This document shows, piece after piece, positions 24,261-42,795 of a stretch of DNA of 64,000 bases. Location: contig CM067343.1 of assembly GCA_034190875.2 (NCBI GenBank), positions 56,754,945 to 56,818,944 of the forward strand. Reading direction: 5' to 3'. The first letter of the stretch is position 1; the number at the start of each line of letters is the position of its first letter. The position numbers were made by a program, and so were the translations under genes. The notes beneath the pieces were generated by a model, which saw nothing but the letters and a program-made list of their open reading frames with translations, ran no database searches and was not told the DNA's origin. Origin of the DNA: Urechis unicinctus. Its lineage: Eukaryota > Annelida > Polychaeta > Xenopneusta > Urechidae.

Positions 24261-25060
24261 TTATTTATTTATATCTAAACATATATCTATATATAAAGGT
24301 AGAAAAGAATATATATATATATATAAATGTGCATATTTATATATATATCTATATATATATATATATAAATTTGTAAATATAATTTTGTGTGTGGTGTACA
24401 TATATATATATTATATATATATATATATCCGTGTATATAAATGTATATGTATATGTACATATATAGGTCCATGTGCGCATGTTTAATATATAAATAGATG
24501 TGTTTTTTTTTTCTATCTAAATATATATCTATACATAAAATAGAAAAATATATATATATATATATAAATATATATACATGTATATATATATAGATATGTA
24601 TATATATATAGATATATATATGTATAGATATATATATGTAAATATATATATATATAATGATGTATGTATATACATATATGTTTTTATATAATGATGTATA
24701 TATATAACTATATAATTTGTCAAAGCGTTGTAATGGAAGAAATATAATGACACATTGTGTAATGTCAACAGAAAACAGATTGATGAGTTGAGTTTGGAGA
24801 AGTGGCACTCATTCGACAATGGGTCAATGTGATAAGCTATGGATACAATGTAGAGACTCAAATTGAATAGTAATGTTGAAATACCGTGTAACTGTATGTT
24901 TTTTATTAAAGCGTAATGATATTGAAATCATACATTCCAAAGACATGAGGCCTACACAAAATCCATTAAACTGTCGCCTTATCCAAACACAACTCCTTTC
25001 TCAACAGTTGCTCTCGCAAACGTAAGCATCAATATCAATAAGCATGCATATATACAGGTA

Positions 25061-25120
<60 letters not shown>

Positions 25121-25207
25121 AAAGATATATATGTATGTATAAATGTAAATGTATATATACATATATTTATATATACATATGTATATATACATATATATAT
25201 ACATATA

Positions 25208-25256
<49 letters not shown>

Positions 25257-25690
25257 CATGCATATATACAGGTATATATGTATATATATATATAAAGAAA
25301 GATATATATATATGTATAAATGTATATGTATATATTTACATATATTTATATATACATATGTATATATACATATATATACATATATATATATGTATATATA
25401 TATATATGTGTGTGTGTGTATATATATATACATCACATATGTGTGTGTACATATAACAATATATATTCACCTATATAATCATGTACATCTGTATATTCCT
25501 ATTTATTTATAAGTTGTACATAAAACTATTCTTATTAATATATGTACATGCAGATTTATACATATATATAAATACAAATATATGTACATCTGCATATGTA
25601 TCTATATACATATTTATATATATTTATATATATCTTATATGAATGTACATATATGTATGTACATAAATACATTATGAACTGTAATGGTCA
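23869..25690. repeat. Large AT microsatellite complex
   Basis: A chain of (AT)n arrays with ATAC, ATGT and TGTA variants, broken by short unique stretches (23985-24120, 24720-25040). Pure (AT)n runs from about 24171 to 24258. Internal duplications are visible: TCTAAACATATATCTATA at 24273 resembles 24517, and 25042-25254 is repeated at 25256-25430. Frames of over 100 codons on both strands are low-complexity artefacts. Confidence 0.95.
25042..25430. repeat. Tandem duplication within the AT complex
   Basis: Both halves start AGCATGCATATATACAGGTA (25040 and 25255) and proceed through AAGAAAGATATATAT, ATAAATGTA and ATATTTATATATACATATG. The units are about 213 and 176 bp and differ mainly in (AT)n length. 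Confidence 0.75.
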
Positions 25691-28600
25691 CCAAAAGCAA
25701 TCAATTTAATTCTAAACTAGCTGTTGTCAATATATATTTTCGGAACGGGGCTCTATGCAGTGTATTTTTTGGCTTGCTAGATTACATTCGTTCACTGCGA
25801 AAAATTGGCCGCAGGCATCAATTTAACCACGCTTTATATTATGCTATTTATGAACGCAGCGGATCGTGTCTATCAACTATTTCAGCATTGTTATTGGGTA
25901 GTTTTTAACATCAATGATCCGCTAACTCTATATTATAATATATGTAGAAGGCGAGAACACAGAGCGATCGTACTGGTAAACTGCCTTCTGCTGCTGTGTC
26001 AAAGCTGTACGCTTTGTATGATTGTCGTATGAAGAGCATTATTATTATGATGCTGAATTAAGAGACTAAATCGTTTTCCCCTAAACACACAATAAAACAC
26101 AAATATGTTTTTACAAAAATAACAAACATGGGATGACAACGCTCACACCTTAGCAACAACACACTTGTGCGCTGCTTTAAGGATATTTCCTTTAGAAGAG
26201 ATGAATGATTATACTCCGATTGAATAAATTTGGCAAGTGCTATCCACAACATTTCAAATCGAAACCGTAACGCAAGCATAGAAGCAAAAAATTGAAACGA
26301 GAAGCTCATCTGAAATCTAAATTGGTTCCTATTAAGAACATAATAGGCAGCCGTAATTGTTAGATGACTTTTATTTTAACATAATGCTACATGGATATCT
26401 CGTGAATTTTTATATTTTCTTATACGTTAAATGTGTGTAGTTAATCAGGATATCACTTTATAGAATGTAGATGTTGACAATGAGTGCATAACAATAATAA
26501 CAACATTTAGCTTGCTATGTTGCAAATTAAATATGAAAGACCTCAATAATATATCAGATATTTACTTGTTTTTCTCTTTGACTGCAGCAGCAATAAGGAT
26601 AAGAATGGAGCGTTTGACATAACCCTTCAGTGATAGTAAGGGATAACGTCCTGGCCTCGATTGGTGATTAGCGATATACGGAATGTTTAAGTGGGGCTCA
26701 ACGTGGTGTAAACAGGTCACCACAAACCACATCTTTGCGAACTGAAAACATGGCCGTTCTCTTTCGCGCTTGTGATTCAAGCGAGCATTTGTAACGACTT
26801 CGGTGCCTCAACTGCTGATGCCTTTTAGTGATGATGAAAGTGTGATGCTCGTAAATCGTTGACTGTCACCGCCCAAGAGATAAATGGGTCGTCAAGAGCC
26901 TTAGTGGAAAACATCATTCATGACATCGTATGATAAACGCCACGTAGCAACTTGGCATAGGTAACAATGGGGTAGCTACCAAGGGCTGCAGTTGCACTGC
27001 GCATTCTTATAACGTTGCAATTGTAAAATGTTTGATAAGTGATCTCGACGAAGATGCATTCAGTATCACAATAGCCCTTACAGCAGTATTATACAATTTC
27101 TGCTTGCACATGAGATTGTGTGCACTGGATCATCGCTATCGGTGTGTTAATCATATGAACGGGTTTACATATTTAAACACATGACCTAATGGAATAATCA
27201 CTTTTAGTATTTAGAGTAGTCGCATGTAAGCAATGAACTCATACATCAGGAACCTAGTTTGCCATTAATAATTGCAAAATTTGAACTCTTTTAATAACAC
27301 ATATCTCGCAAAGTTATTGCATTTCTTTTGATTTGATCACAATGGTACAGCGCATCACAATAATAAATGTCTTTCAATTAAGGCTTAGAGCCATTGATTT
27401 TCAGCATTTTGGCTTAGCCGTTATTGATTTAGTTATAGACTGTTATGGCAAGTGACGCATTTATTTCATCTATTTTTCATGAGATTTTGTGACTGCTATA
27501 GAGGCTAATTAACTTGCATTATTACTTGCCAAAGGTGTCTAATAATATTGTATTTAATTGGATCTGCGAAGAAAATGGTTATTCAATACTGTATTTAACA
27601 TATGGTGACGATAATACTTTCCAGAATCCGACAACGAACGACAATAATTTTGATGATGCTTGACACAAACCAACTGGGCTTTTATTACAAAAACTTAGTT
27701 GTACACTGTAGGACAGTAATTTATTCTCTTTCCATTGTCCAAGTTTAATTCAGAAATGATAATGTATAATGCACTTAGATGAGCATATCTTTGTTTGTCG
27801 AACTCAAACCACGTCGATGTCAGTAAACCGCGATGATGTCGATACTCTGAATAGCCGTATCTTTCATGCCAATCCCAAATAACGGAACTAAATATTAACA
27901 CAGTGTGGTAAAAATAACAGGGAAGTATGACAGTTTTTTTCAGGGTGAAAATGTAAATAATGCTACGATGGCACGTAGAGACGACCGTTAAACAAAACGA
28001 GCAAATCTGAAAGATTAATGGAGGATGTTAAGCTTGTGTCTTGCCATTGTGTGATAAAGTGTATTTATGGGATCGTTCCAAGCAACTGTTATTGCTGTGG
28101 GGGGAGTAGGTTAACGAGTATTGCAATAACATCACAAGGGCCCATATTACAAACTCTATACAGAACAATCGCAAATTGCGGCCAACCCTTGGCTGTAAGA
28201 CCTCTAGATTAAATATGGAGACATGACTGCTATATGTTTTAACAAATGATGCGTGGTATGTTCAATTCAACAATCTAGTCTTAGTTTGTATATAATGTAG
28301 GTGTTTTCGGTAAAATCAAATCAAAGTTCAAGCACTAGCCCAAAGGGCATTTCTGTCAAAACATCCATTAAACAATCGCGTCCATTAAAGAAATTTACGA
28401 CATGATCGTTTTTACTGGTAACTCTATAGGCGGCTTGTCTTGCCCATTTGTCACCTTTATCATCATATCGTGTCAGTGTATTTGCATTCGCAAAACCACG
28501 ATATGGAGACCACGAAGCATTAAGTCAATCAATGATTCGCCTTTTCGCAATAATCGTCTGGATAATACAGTAAAACCTCTAGTGTCTGGTCAATGACTAC

Positions 28601-29924
28601 TGTGGCCGTTACTTGGGTCGGTTATGGATTTACCGCCTTCGTTTGATATCAATAAATTCGGATAACGTACCAACAATCACATCATGTATAGATGCTAGTT
28701 TGAGCACACATGGAATAGGTGTTAGTAGCTGTACATGCATTACACGATGCTCATTTGTGCTCTACTACAAGTTCATTGTGTCACTGGGTTTTTAACACGG
28801 TAAGTTAAACATTTGTCGTCGGGGTTATGTGTAGAAAAACTATGCAACACAATCATCTATTGTTCTTACTCAGTAGTATTCAATTTCTTCTAACCCATTA
28901 ATAGCGTTTAGCATTCATCACCTCATTCAAACAAACCCCTAGAGCTCATGAGGCATTCAATATAGGCGATCAGGGAAAATAAAAGTGTATGTATAATTAC
29001 GGCTGGGTGAATCAATAGACATCGTAGCCTCTCACATATGGTTATGCTACGATAGGCACTTTATCATAGTGCTCTTTCACTAATTAATCAGTTCTTATAC
29101 CCCGTGTAGTAAAGCATGATTATAAATTAGTCAAAACTAATCCTGATAATCCCGTAACATCTTGATCTCCCCGTCGTTTATAATAGGCGGCTGGTAAATA
29201 ATTAATCATAAAGTAAACAGAAGTGCGTCAGACAGGCAATCCCATTAAGCAGGTTGCCACTCGTTGCCGAGCCATAGAGGGCGGTTGGAGAAGGGTTCTT
29301 AGGAGTGAAAGGATGCCATAGATTGGGGTCGTCATTAATGGGCCTAGAAGGTCGAACCCTTTGATGTGTCACAATTACGAGACCCACAATGCAGACAAAC
29401 AACATCTGCAAAAAAGGAAATTAATTTTACGACAACAGCTCCTAAAACCAGAAAATATCCAAACAACGCAATTATGCTGCCATATTCCTCATCAGTAGTT
29501 GAATAAAAAAGGGTAACGAACATAAGCAAATATATTTGACCACTTTACACTTCAGCTACTCTCTACACGGAATATTATGTATTAAAATGTTTTTAAATGA
29601 GTGCAAGTGACAAACACACAATAGCGTCTATTACATTGTTTTTTTCCATTCCTTTTGCTTTAATTATCTTGAATAACTTCATTAATGCTTGAGTGACGGA
29701 TCATACGGATGTAGACAGCCCTTCCTCATTCCGCATTGGTTTGCACTACACGTGCGTCACATGATGCCTGTCTGCATAATGATAATAATAACCCACAATT
29801 GGCTGTATGAGTGCTATAACAGCAGCTTTTCTAAGCATATATAGATGACTACAATGACATGGCTCGCTATACAATCCAAATCTCTCCTTGTGCAACCATC
29901 CACACGTTCGTTACCCATTGTATT
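25691..29924. other. Noncoding, no gene seen
   Basis: About 4.2 kb without a recognised gene. The segment 27300-27430 (TATCTCGCAAAGTTATT, TTCAATTAAGGC, CATTTTGGCTTA) is a weak, diverged relative of 38730-38825. Everything else looks like decayed unique DNA. Confidence 0.5.
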
Positions 29925-30000
29925 GTAGAAAAAAATATATATATATACATAAATATATATGTTTATATATGTATGTTTATATATATATATGTATATATGA
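29925..30000. repeat. Short AT microsatellite
   Basis: About 75 bp of (AT)n with ATAC and ATGT variants. Confidence 0.9.
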
Positions 30001-30514
30001 TGTGCATACTCTGCCACCACGCGTCGGATCATTCTGGATAGGTGCTACACTTGCAAGATTAGCAAACCATATTGATTATAGCCCCTTGTTTGTATGTTGA
30101 TCTTAAAGGAAAAGCAGCTCTTGGATTTCAAATATTCGATTGAATCGTTTCGCCTTTAATGCACGTACATATGATATTTTAGGACCGTTCTTGCACTAAC
30201 GTGTTTGAAATTCATATGCCAATTGCAGTGTGCTCAATCACTCCACCGACCATTATCTAAACACGGTGAGCGACAACAATGCCTATTATTAGAGACAGAA
30301 CAAATGAAAGTCGAACACCATGTTTAGACAGGTTAGCCGTGCGTGCTAATCTATGTGCTGCTATACGTAGGCGCAATTTATTTGCCAAACTAAGTGACAT
30401 TCTACACCCAATACGTCCGTCACAAGTTTCTATTTCGGTAGACTTATCTCATTAACTGCCGTAAGCAGTAGATTTACAGCTATGATTATGCGGTACGTAC
30501 AAGTTGCTGATTTA

Positions 30515-31316
<802 letters not shown>

Positions 31317-31485
31317 TGTATATTACTTAACAGAATACATGTTCACATGACGCGACAAGCGGACTGTATTATTTTACGAGTTGAGCGAACACGTTTAGTG
31401 ATTATAAGAACGCAGGAGCAACCAGAACGAGTCCAGCTTGATGGCAAGCCTCACGTACACTAAACCTATGGGAAGTCATGTAACA
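31317..31485 (-). repeat. Possible 3' LTR of the gypsy element
   Basis: On the minus strand, downstream of the pol stop, a segment runs from TGTTACATGACTTCC (31485) to AGTAATATACA (31317). It has the 5'-TG...CA-3' ends expected of an LTR and a CTTATAATCACT block where a weak TATA might lie. The second LTR was not found, so the boundaries are conjectural. Confidence 0.3.
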
Positions 31486-31650
31486 ATAAATATGAATACT
31501 CAATGTAACAGTCCAGTTACAAACAGTTCAACAGCTGATAAAACGAAACAGAGGGAATTAAAACAATGTCCATAATAATGGATAATATGTCCATGAGATA
31601 GTAATATTGATGTCCGAAATTACTTAAACAAAACTGTGCAAACTAGTACT

Positions 31651-32945
31651 CTACATCTGATAGTCCTTGTATTTCACTGGCAAAACAGTCTGACGACCGC
31701 TTCTTCTAGGTGGCGGGCTTTGACTCGCTGGCTGTTTTGAAGTCTGTGTTTGTTGTTGTTTGTGTTGTTTAGGCTAATTTTCGGTTGGTTTAGCTGAGGG
31801 TAACTTATTCAGATGACAATGATTTCCGCAATAGCATAAACCTGCTTCAACCTGAACCAGATAAGATCTGTCAGAATATCGCTCTTTCACAACTGCTTTC
31901 TCTCTCCTGTCTTTAGTGTACACGACATTTCCCAGAGGGAGTACAGGGAGTGGTGCAGCCTAGTGTCTTTTGTCACAATTCACCTTTTGTCGCTGCTTTG
32001 CATTAGCTTCTACGTTACTGAGAAGCTTGGTGTCAGGCAATGATGGATTCAGATGTTTAGCAGTTACCGGCAGTTTTGTACGGAGCTTACGGTTCATTAG
32101 CAGTTTAGCTGGGCTGTATCCATTGACCAGCGATGTACTTACTGTAACAAAGAAGAGCTGCATAGGGATCCTCCTCAGCTCGACCCAGTAGTTGTTTAAC
32201 AGTGCTAACAGCTCTTTCGGCTTCACCGTTAGCAGAATCATGCATTGAGGTTTTATGAATAAACCCGTAGCTGACAGCAAACTCCTGCGACGCATACTTA
32301 GGTCCATTGTCGGACATTATGATCTCAGGAATATCGTGTCTGGCAAAGATACTTGTCAGATGGCTGATGACATTTGCACGAAATTCAGGAAGCACCTAGG
32401 TCAGTAGCCACATGTTACCATGGTCGATGAGGCAGATCTTTCGCCATTTGATTGATCATTCTAACAATGCGATGGAGCTCGGTGATGTTCGGCGGGCTTT
32501 GCATGTTACGGACAGCAGACACTTTATCAAAATCTGCCATCACTGATGGTATGTCCCGAACAAACATTTGTCTTTGTTCAGAGTAACACTGGCTTCAGGG
32601 AGTCCTTCTTCTGTTCGGTGTTTGCAAATACAACTATGGCATCCATGAGGCAAGTGACACCTGGTAGACCTTAGAGAATTTGGCGTATTTGCATTTGATA
32701 ATGTTCAGGTACCGAGTTGATTCCCAAACGGCAACCGTCGATAACAATATAAACGTTGTCAGTAGCTGGGAGGCTTTGTCGAGTTTGATCTGATGAAAGC
32801 CTGAGTTTGTGTCCACCTTGGAAAACAAAGTGGCACCTGACATTTGTCCGAAAGTGTGATCCACAGATGGGAGTATGTGCCTCTCACAGGACAATGGGTG
32901 TAACATTGGTTTTCCATCACTTGTCAGGTTTTATTTCCAATGTCG
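31651..32945 (-). pseudogene. Ty3/gypsy-type pol relic (RT fragment + integrase)
   Basis: Reading from 32945 downward, the reverse transcriptase fingers/palm start is recognisable: HILPSVDHTFGQMSGA, FSKVDTNSGFHQIKL and LTTF, then in another frame RRLPFGI. The catalytic aspartate pair is lost, reading LMDA where LxDD is expected. About 100 codons on, an RNVT/TELHRIV-type segment jumps to PW-HVATDL, the usual start of the integrase core, so most of the palm end, RNase H and the integrase N-terminus are deleted. The integrase core follows: SDNGPKYASQEF with the second catalytic Asp, and SANGEAERAV with the catalytic Glu. Then come NGYSPAKLLMNRKLRT and a C-terminus ending RRSGRQTVLPVKYKDY before the stop at 31651. 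At least three frameshifts and several stops make it a dead copy. No gag is visible. Confidence 0.85.
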
Positions 32946-36836
<3,891 letters not shown>

Positions 36837-37109
36837 TTTGAAAGTGGAACTTTTTGCGCAATAAGCTTACAAAAATGTTCCAGTTATATGCTTAGATATG
36901 AATTCCTTTATAACACCTAGTATTTATGTGTTTTATGCTTTAGAAATAGGAAGTTTATCGCACTGAATCAAAATATACATCACGAAAACAGAGGCATCTA
37001 TGCTTGAGGCGACCATGTTCATCTGGATATTTTGAGGCATGTTCGCCAGGCTCTGCTCGCTTAGTTTATAATGCATTATACTTTGAAGGCTTACATATAG
37101 ACACCCAAT

Positions 37110-39405
37110 ACCTGCGTCGTTGCAAATTTGTTTCAGATCACCGAAGCTGGTCGATTGACTGATATCAAATATATACTTAATGTGTATTGTGAATGACTAC
37201 ATTCGCAGTCATTTGATACATGTGCGTCAATCGATTTCGCCAATTGATGGCCATGCGACTAACACCTAATAAACAAATAGAAATCAAGTAGCAATTATTA
37301 TCAGTAATTTTCCATCGCATGTGTACACTGTGTACGTACCTGTGAAAATTTTAGAGAGATGTTGTAAACAACTTTCACCACAAAAGGGTAACAAATGCAC
37401 ATGCAATGCGTCATGGTATTCAAGGCACTCACTGTAAATGACAGTCATACCAGTACTATATTAGTATTCCTCGGCTTGTCTCTAAAGGCTGACACATTAA
37501 CGCAAATACCCCTACAGTAATCAATAGGATTTTCATTTCGAAATGCCTGATTGCCAATATCTAATATGCCAATATATGCATGAAAGGGGCATGAGTCACA
37601 ATATCCATCTTGCATATGAGGAGTTGATCTGGGCGCTCACTGACAACATTCAACGCTTTCCATGTCGCTTTATCACACAAAAGTGGATCGTTCCTGTACA
37701 TCACTACACCGCCTGTCACAAATAAATGACGTACATACACATCACATGTTATTGATGCATAGTCTCGTCCCAATGTGAGAAAAATATTGCGTTAACATAC
37801 ACTTAAGCAGCGGCATATTGCATTGGCAGCCCAATTCACACCTTCGGCCATCAAGTTATGCTGTTAAGATAAATTGGGTGTTAAATCCATTTTCATGCTT
37901 GGAACCTACCTGTCGCTGTCTGCCGTTATATCCGTGAGCGATAAATTGACCAGTGTGTCGTCGCGCTTACCACCTAGAAGGCAATCTGAGCCGGGGGTGG
38001 AGGATCAAAATTCGCATTGGTTTTTTTTATGTCATCCCATGGTGGGTTTTAATGAGGTCTTATTCCTGGAATTATTGCTAAGAACAGGGCGTGCCACGTT
38101 AACGAGTATTTATACAGACGTCGGCGCATATACGGCTGATGCCACTTTGTCAAGCTTAATATACAGTGTTTATTAATCGTGAGGTTAGGCAAAACATACC
38201 ACAGTGCGATTAATGACCATGAATCATTCAACCTCATGCATCTCAAGTCAAGGTCATCAAGAGCCATAAACAACACTGCACTGAAATGTTCCGTGCTGCT
38301 TATTTAACATTGCCATGAGAAAACTGTAGCAAAACCAATTATCTAACAGTATTTAATACTTACTCATGACAAATTCTTGCCACACGCTGTCAAGTGCTTG
38401 CTGCTTAATACTACTATTGTTCTACAGCTGAAGTTCTGCCAATTCGTATAAGATAATACAATACGCCATCGTATACCTTTGTATTTGTACGCAGCATACA
38501 AGGTGATACACTTTTCTGACTCGCAGTAATGCGTTTAACATTTCGCCAAACAGTTGCAACATAACTTCCTGTGTGCTAACAAGATTACTCTATGGCGAAT
38601 TTCGGCATTTTGTCCCGTCTGATTGCTTATCGAGAACTTCGTCTTATGACAGGTCATAAATCATTAGACACATGTCTTGGTCATGAGCATATTATGCAAA
38701 GCAATTGTATGTAATGAACATATATCTCGCGAGATTATTACTACTGATTACAATAGTTTGACACATCAAAATGACAAATGGGTTTCAAATTAACGCCCAG
38801 TTTGTGTTATTTTGGCATATGCAGTTTTGTTTAAGTAAATAAACGACATGTGTAAAACCGGTAATTACATTTCAGAATAACTATGACTCTGCCTATTTTG
38901 CTCAAACCATCGTGACCACTGTAAAAGGGCAATTACTTTGGAAATAATCAAAAAGCATCAGTAAATATTGTTTTCTATACGGCTTACAGTCACACCATGC
39001 TTAGGTCAATATGTCTTTACCATACGCTAAATGAATTATCATAATTACTTCCTTATGTATATAGCCTGCTATTTCATCTCTAGACAATGGTAAACTATCC
39101 CACCGCATTTACTTCGTGGAGAAGCCATGTGCAATGAAAACGAAATTGTCACTTACCCATTTAATCATTCCCTCATTGTGGATAGAACTGATTTGTTGTC
39201 CGAATGGGGCATCACATTAGACGTTTGATTTAATGTGTGATATAGTGAATGACGGTACAGCACCACTGTCGAAGCCAATACAATTTAATTTATAAACTGC
39301 AAACAGCGAATATGCAAAGATGCAGTATGACAAAATACCCTCCCATAAAATCTAAATCCGTACTGAATAAGTGGGACAGGATATAGTCATTGACTGGTCA
39401 CAGTT
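37110..39405. repeat. Inverted dispersed repeat, left arm
   Basis: This segment matches the reverse complement of 49285-50575. Landmarks are GTCGTTGCAAATTTGTTTCAG (here 37116, inverse at 50545), TTCGCAGTCA (37203), ACTTACTCATGAC (38381), ATACAATACGCCATCGTATACC (38457), GTTGCAACATAA (38551), ATTCGGCATTTTGTCC-type (38600), CATTCATCGAAGCC-type (39265) and ATAGTCATTGACTGGTCA (39382). The left arm is about 1 kb longer because of an extra segment around 37250-38270. No coding capacity. Confidence 0.75.
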
Positions 39406-39439
39406 GTGATATGGCTACAATAGAATACACGGTCGGCGT

Positions 39440-39700
39440 ATTTGATAGCCGTGACATATCGAAGGAGAATCACTCCACGCTGTACCCTACCTGCTTTATA
39501 TGAAGTCCATATCCATTGTCATTATAAGGCATTCCATCAACGCAAAGATGAGTTTGAGCTGCTTGACCTTTACTACGAGCAGCGCAATGTCGCGAATATT
39601 AGATCATTACCACTATTTGTAGCTGACGTGAGAACGGTAGTTATTAATAATAGAAAACCATAGGTTCATTCGTGCAATGTGAGCATATTTTGTTTGGAAG
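39440..39700. repeat. Dispersed repeat shared with 8530-8640
   Basis: Direct-orientation relative of 8490-8770: CTGTACCCTACCTGCTTTAT, ATTCCATCAA, TGAGCTGCTTGACCTT and GGTTCATTC in the same order. The 74-codon open frame across it is not conserved in the other copy. Confidence 0.55.
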
Positions 39701-40872
39701 TTGAATAATTTAATGTTAACAACCGTGCATTAAACTACTGTACACAATGGTGTCGTTATTACTCTAATAATCATGGGCTGCATAAATATCGAATTAAACC
39801 ATCATATGATTACTACATTAATTGTAGTTTGTTCATGATGGGCATTGAGTTTTGTGTACGAACCATTGATTGTTAGAGATGAAACAAAGCTAAATGCGAG
39901 CAAGTGAGTATTTGGAATGATATTGAAACGATTAGAAAGAAGAATGTTGAGAGGGTTAGGCATAATGCAAATTAAGTGTAAAATGCTAGTCATAACCTTT
40001 ATTTTGCTTTGAGAAAAGCGTGAAGCTAAGAAGAGTCCACCATCATTGTTGGGGGCATTACAGCCCATGAAGAACTTAATGTCTTATCCCAGGATACGTC
40101 GCAATAACGCGCCTTTAATTGCTTCCTGTGCAACACATGGTTATCATCGTGGGTGCAAGTAATCATGCAGGAAATACTACACGATATTAGCGTTCGCATC
40201 CATCAGGAAGGGATTCATTGACAAAACTCAAACGCTGATATTTCATTAGCTGCGGATGAGCATGGGTTATGTTGACAAAATTAATCATTGCCCACTGTCC
40301 AATGTCAATCAATATAAAACAAACCTGCTAATATTAGTTTGAGAAAATGAACTCGTTTTGCTTGTGCGTTAAATCTGATATGATCATTCTCAAACATACA
40401 ACGATTGCTTACTAAGAACTGCCACAAGTAATCAATATTTATTATAGTTATTTTTGAGTCGAAAGGATTTGATAAATGATGGAAGCTTGCATAGCTCATC
40501 AACTTAGCCAAATACTCGTTGGTATCAGGGATCAATCATAACGTTACATAGACTGTTATCTGGAGCGGCGTCTGAGCGAGAAGCATTAAAATGCAATCTT
40601 GGAAGGTTAGTTAAGGCTATCCAGGCTCGCAATGAGTAGGCGTAGAATATGAAGAGGATAATGGACCATGGCGATTGTGTAATTTTGACCATTTCTTTGA
40701 TCACCATTTCCAACTAACATGTCTTCAAAAATTGAGACAGAACCAGCATATACCACAGACAGAAATAGGGGACCGATTGTTGCGCGAATGATATCATGTG
40801 GGTGACTAAAAGGTTAATATGTCAACTTCATTTAAAGACGATATTTTATATATCAATATTCAAAATGTAACT

Positions 40873-41183
40873 AATGAGTGAGTGAGTGAGAGAGTGAGTG
40901 AGTGAGTGAGTGCAGTGAGTGGAGTGAATGAGTGAGTGAGTGAGTAAGTAAATGAATAAGTGAGTGAATAAGTGAGTGAATAAGTGATTGCGTGAGTGAT
41001 TGCGTGAGTAAGATAGTCATTGAGTGGAGTGCGTGCGTGAGTGCGTGAGTGCGTTAGTGAGTGAGTGAGTGAGAGAGTGAGTGAGAGAGTGAGTGAGGGA
41101 GTAATTGAGTGAGTGAGTGAGCGAGAGATTGAGCAAGCGTGTGAGTGAGTGAGTGAGTGAGTGAGTGAGTGAGTGAGAGAATG
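40873..41183. repeat. GAGT/GTGA array of copy 3
   Basis: About 310 bp of (GAGT)n with GCGT and AAGT variants, switching to ACAT repeats at about 41184. Confidence 0.93.
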
Positions 41184-41184
41184 C

Positions 41185-41461
41185 GTACATGCATGCATAC
41201 ATACATATAAACATACATACATACATACATTCATACATACATACATACATGCATACATGCATGCATACATACATACATACATACATACATACATACATAC
41301 ATACATACATACATACATACATACATACATACATGCATGCATACATACATACATACATACATACATACATACATACATACATACATACAAACATACATAC
41401 ATACATACATACATACATACATACATACATACATACATACATACATACATACATACATACA

Positions 41462-41495
<34 letters not shown>

Positions 41496-41512
41496 CATAA
41501 ATACATACATAA
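41185..41512. repeat. ACAT array fused to the GAGT array
   Basis: About 330 bp of (ACAT)n. The change from GAGT to ACAT units takes only a few bases (GAGAATGCGTACATGCATGC). All frames are open on both strands; none is a gene. Confidence 0.96.
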
Positions 41513-42070
41513 ACTAAAACTTCCAAATAATGACTTATTCAGTGGTTGTATTCGCCACTGGCTGTGATGGTGAATTCTAATTTCCAGGCATATGTTATTT
41601 GTCCGTCAGAGACAAAACATTGGGCTTATAAGACGGCAACGAGCAATAAAGGTTACAGGTCGTACAGCACGTTTCAATTGATGTATAAACGTTATTTGCC
41701 AAAGAGGAACAGAAGCTTGTTGTTGCCAATTATCATACTGGCTTAGAATAAATCAGTCCAGTATTCCGAGTCGGATACATTGTTGCATTGTTATTGGGGA
41801 CATAGACCATAAAGACATGAGCTTCCAATAAAAGGGAAGTGCCAGTGGACATATAAGTCTGTTTGTTTCCGTCCTTGAAAAGGATATTCGGTATATCTGC
41901 GTTTTGGTTTCCTCACGCCTAAGGGCGCACACAAACATCTAGCCATTTGTCTGTTAATATCATAGAAAATGATAAATACAATCCGCGTTACTACTCATAA
42001 ATACTCATCAGTTTCGTTATATTGGCAATCCGAGAGATATATCCCGATATATTTTCCTCTACGAAATTTC

Positions 42071-42715
42071 TCTTTCAGCAGTTAACCTTGTGGCGTTGAT
42101 TATCCTTTAATATTATTCGTAACAAATAAAAAAAAACTATAGGTTATGCATTTATTCCGACCCAACACGTGGCTTTGTGTTTATACCCAACAGATTTATG
42201 ATTAGCAGGTCAATGAGTGTGCTAATTTTGATTATGAGTATTTGTTAATCTTTTTTGCTGCTGTCAAAGTGCGCGAATATATAACATATATTCAAGTAAT
42301 GAAGAAGTGATTGTAAATTCGGTCGTCCATTTAAATCAAGCCATGTCATATTTTTATCCAACATAAGCTAACATTTCAAGGGAAATTAGAGCATTACACG
42401 TCACCATGTAAAAGGTTAAGGTCTATGGTATTAAGAATATCATTTGTTTGGCTTGTCATGATATCATTTGTTTACTTATTCTGTGCGCGGGATATTGCAC
42501 TAGCAAAACAAATTTGATATCGCGCGGAGTGCATCAGCAGTTGTCTTTCACTAGTTACAATTGTTCACACTGCTAACATCAGTAGTGATGATGATTCACA
42601 TTTCAAATGCTGTTTAACCTGATATCGGATAGTCATATCATGCAACAAGTATCATATAAAAGTTGTACTATCTATACATCAATTCTGTCAGCAAGATTGA
42701 ACAGTACATTTAAAA
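42071..42715. other. Noncoding, no gene seen
   Basis: AT-rich sequence without a supported feature. Confidence 0.5.
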
Positions 42716-42717
42716 GC

Positions 42718-42790
<73 letters not shown>
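42718..42790. repeat. AT-GT microsatellite
   Basis: A short (AT)n followed by about 56 bp of pure (GT)n. Confidence 0.95.

Positions 42791-42795
<5 letters not shown>

Larger units (their letters stand above)
39990..42070. repeat. GAGT composite repeat, copy 3
   Basis: Third copy of the family, collinear with 10330-12720. It carries CCATCATTGTTGGGGGCATTA (40040), ATCATGCAGG (40162), GATCAATCATAACGTTACA (40530) and the GAGT array. Downstream are CAGTGGTTGTATTCGCC (41540), GAGCAATAAAGGTTAC (41640) and GTTACTACTCATAAATACTC (41988), shared with copies 1 and 2. This copy alone has an ACAT array fused to the GAGT array. Confidence 0.65.

Noticed and set aside
40860-41526. 216-codon minus-strand frame
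   Set aside because: It is the translation of a fused ACAT/GAGT array, with no non-repetitive portion that suggests a gene.
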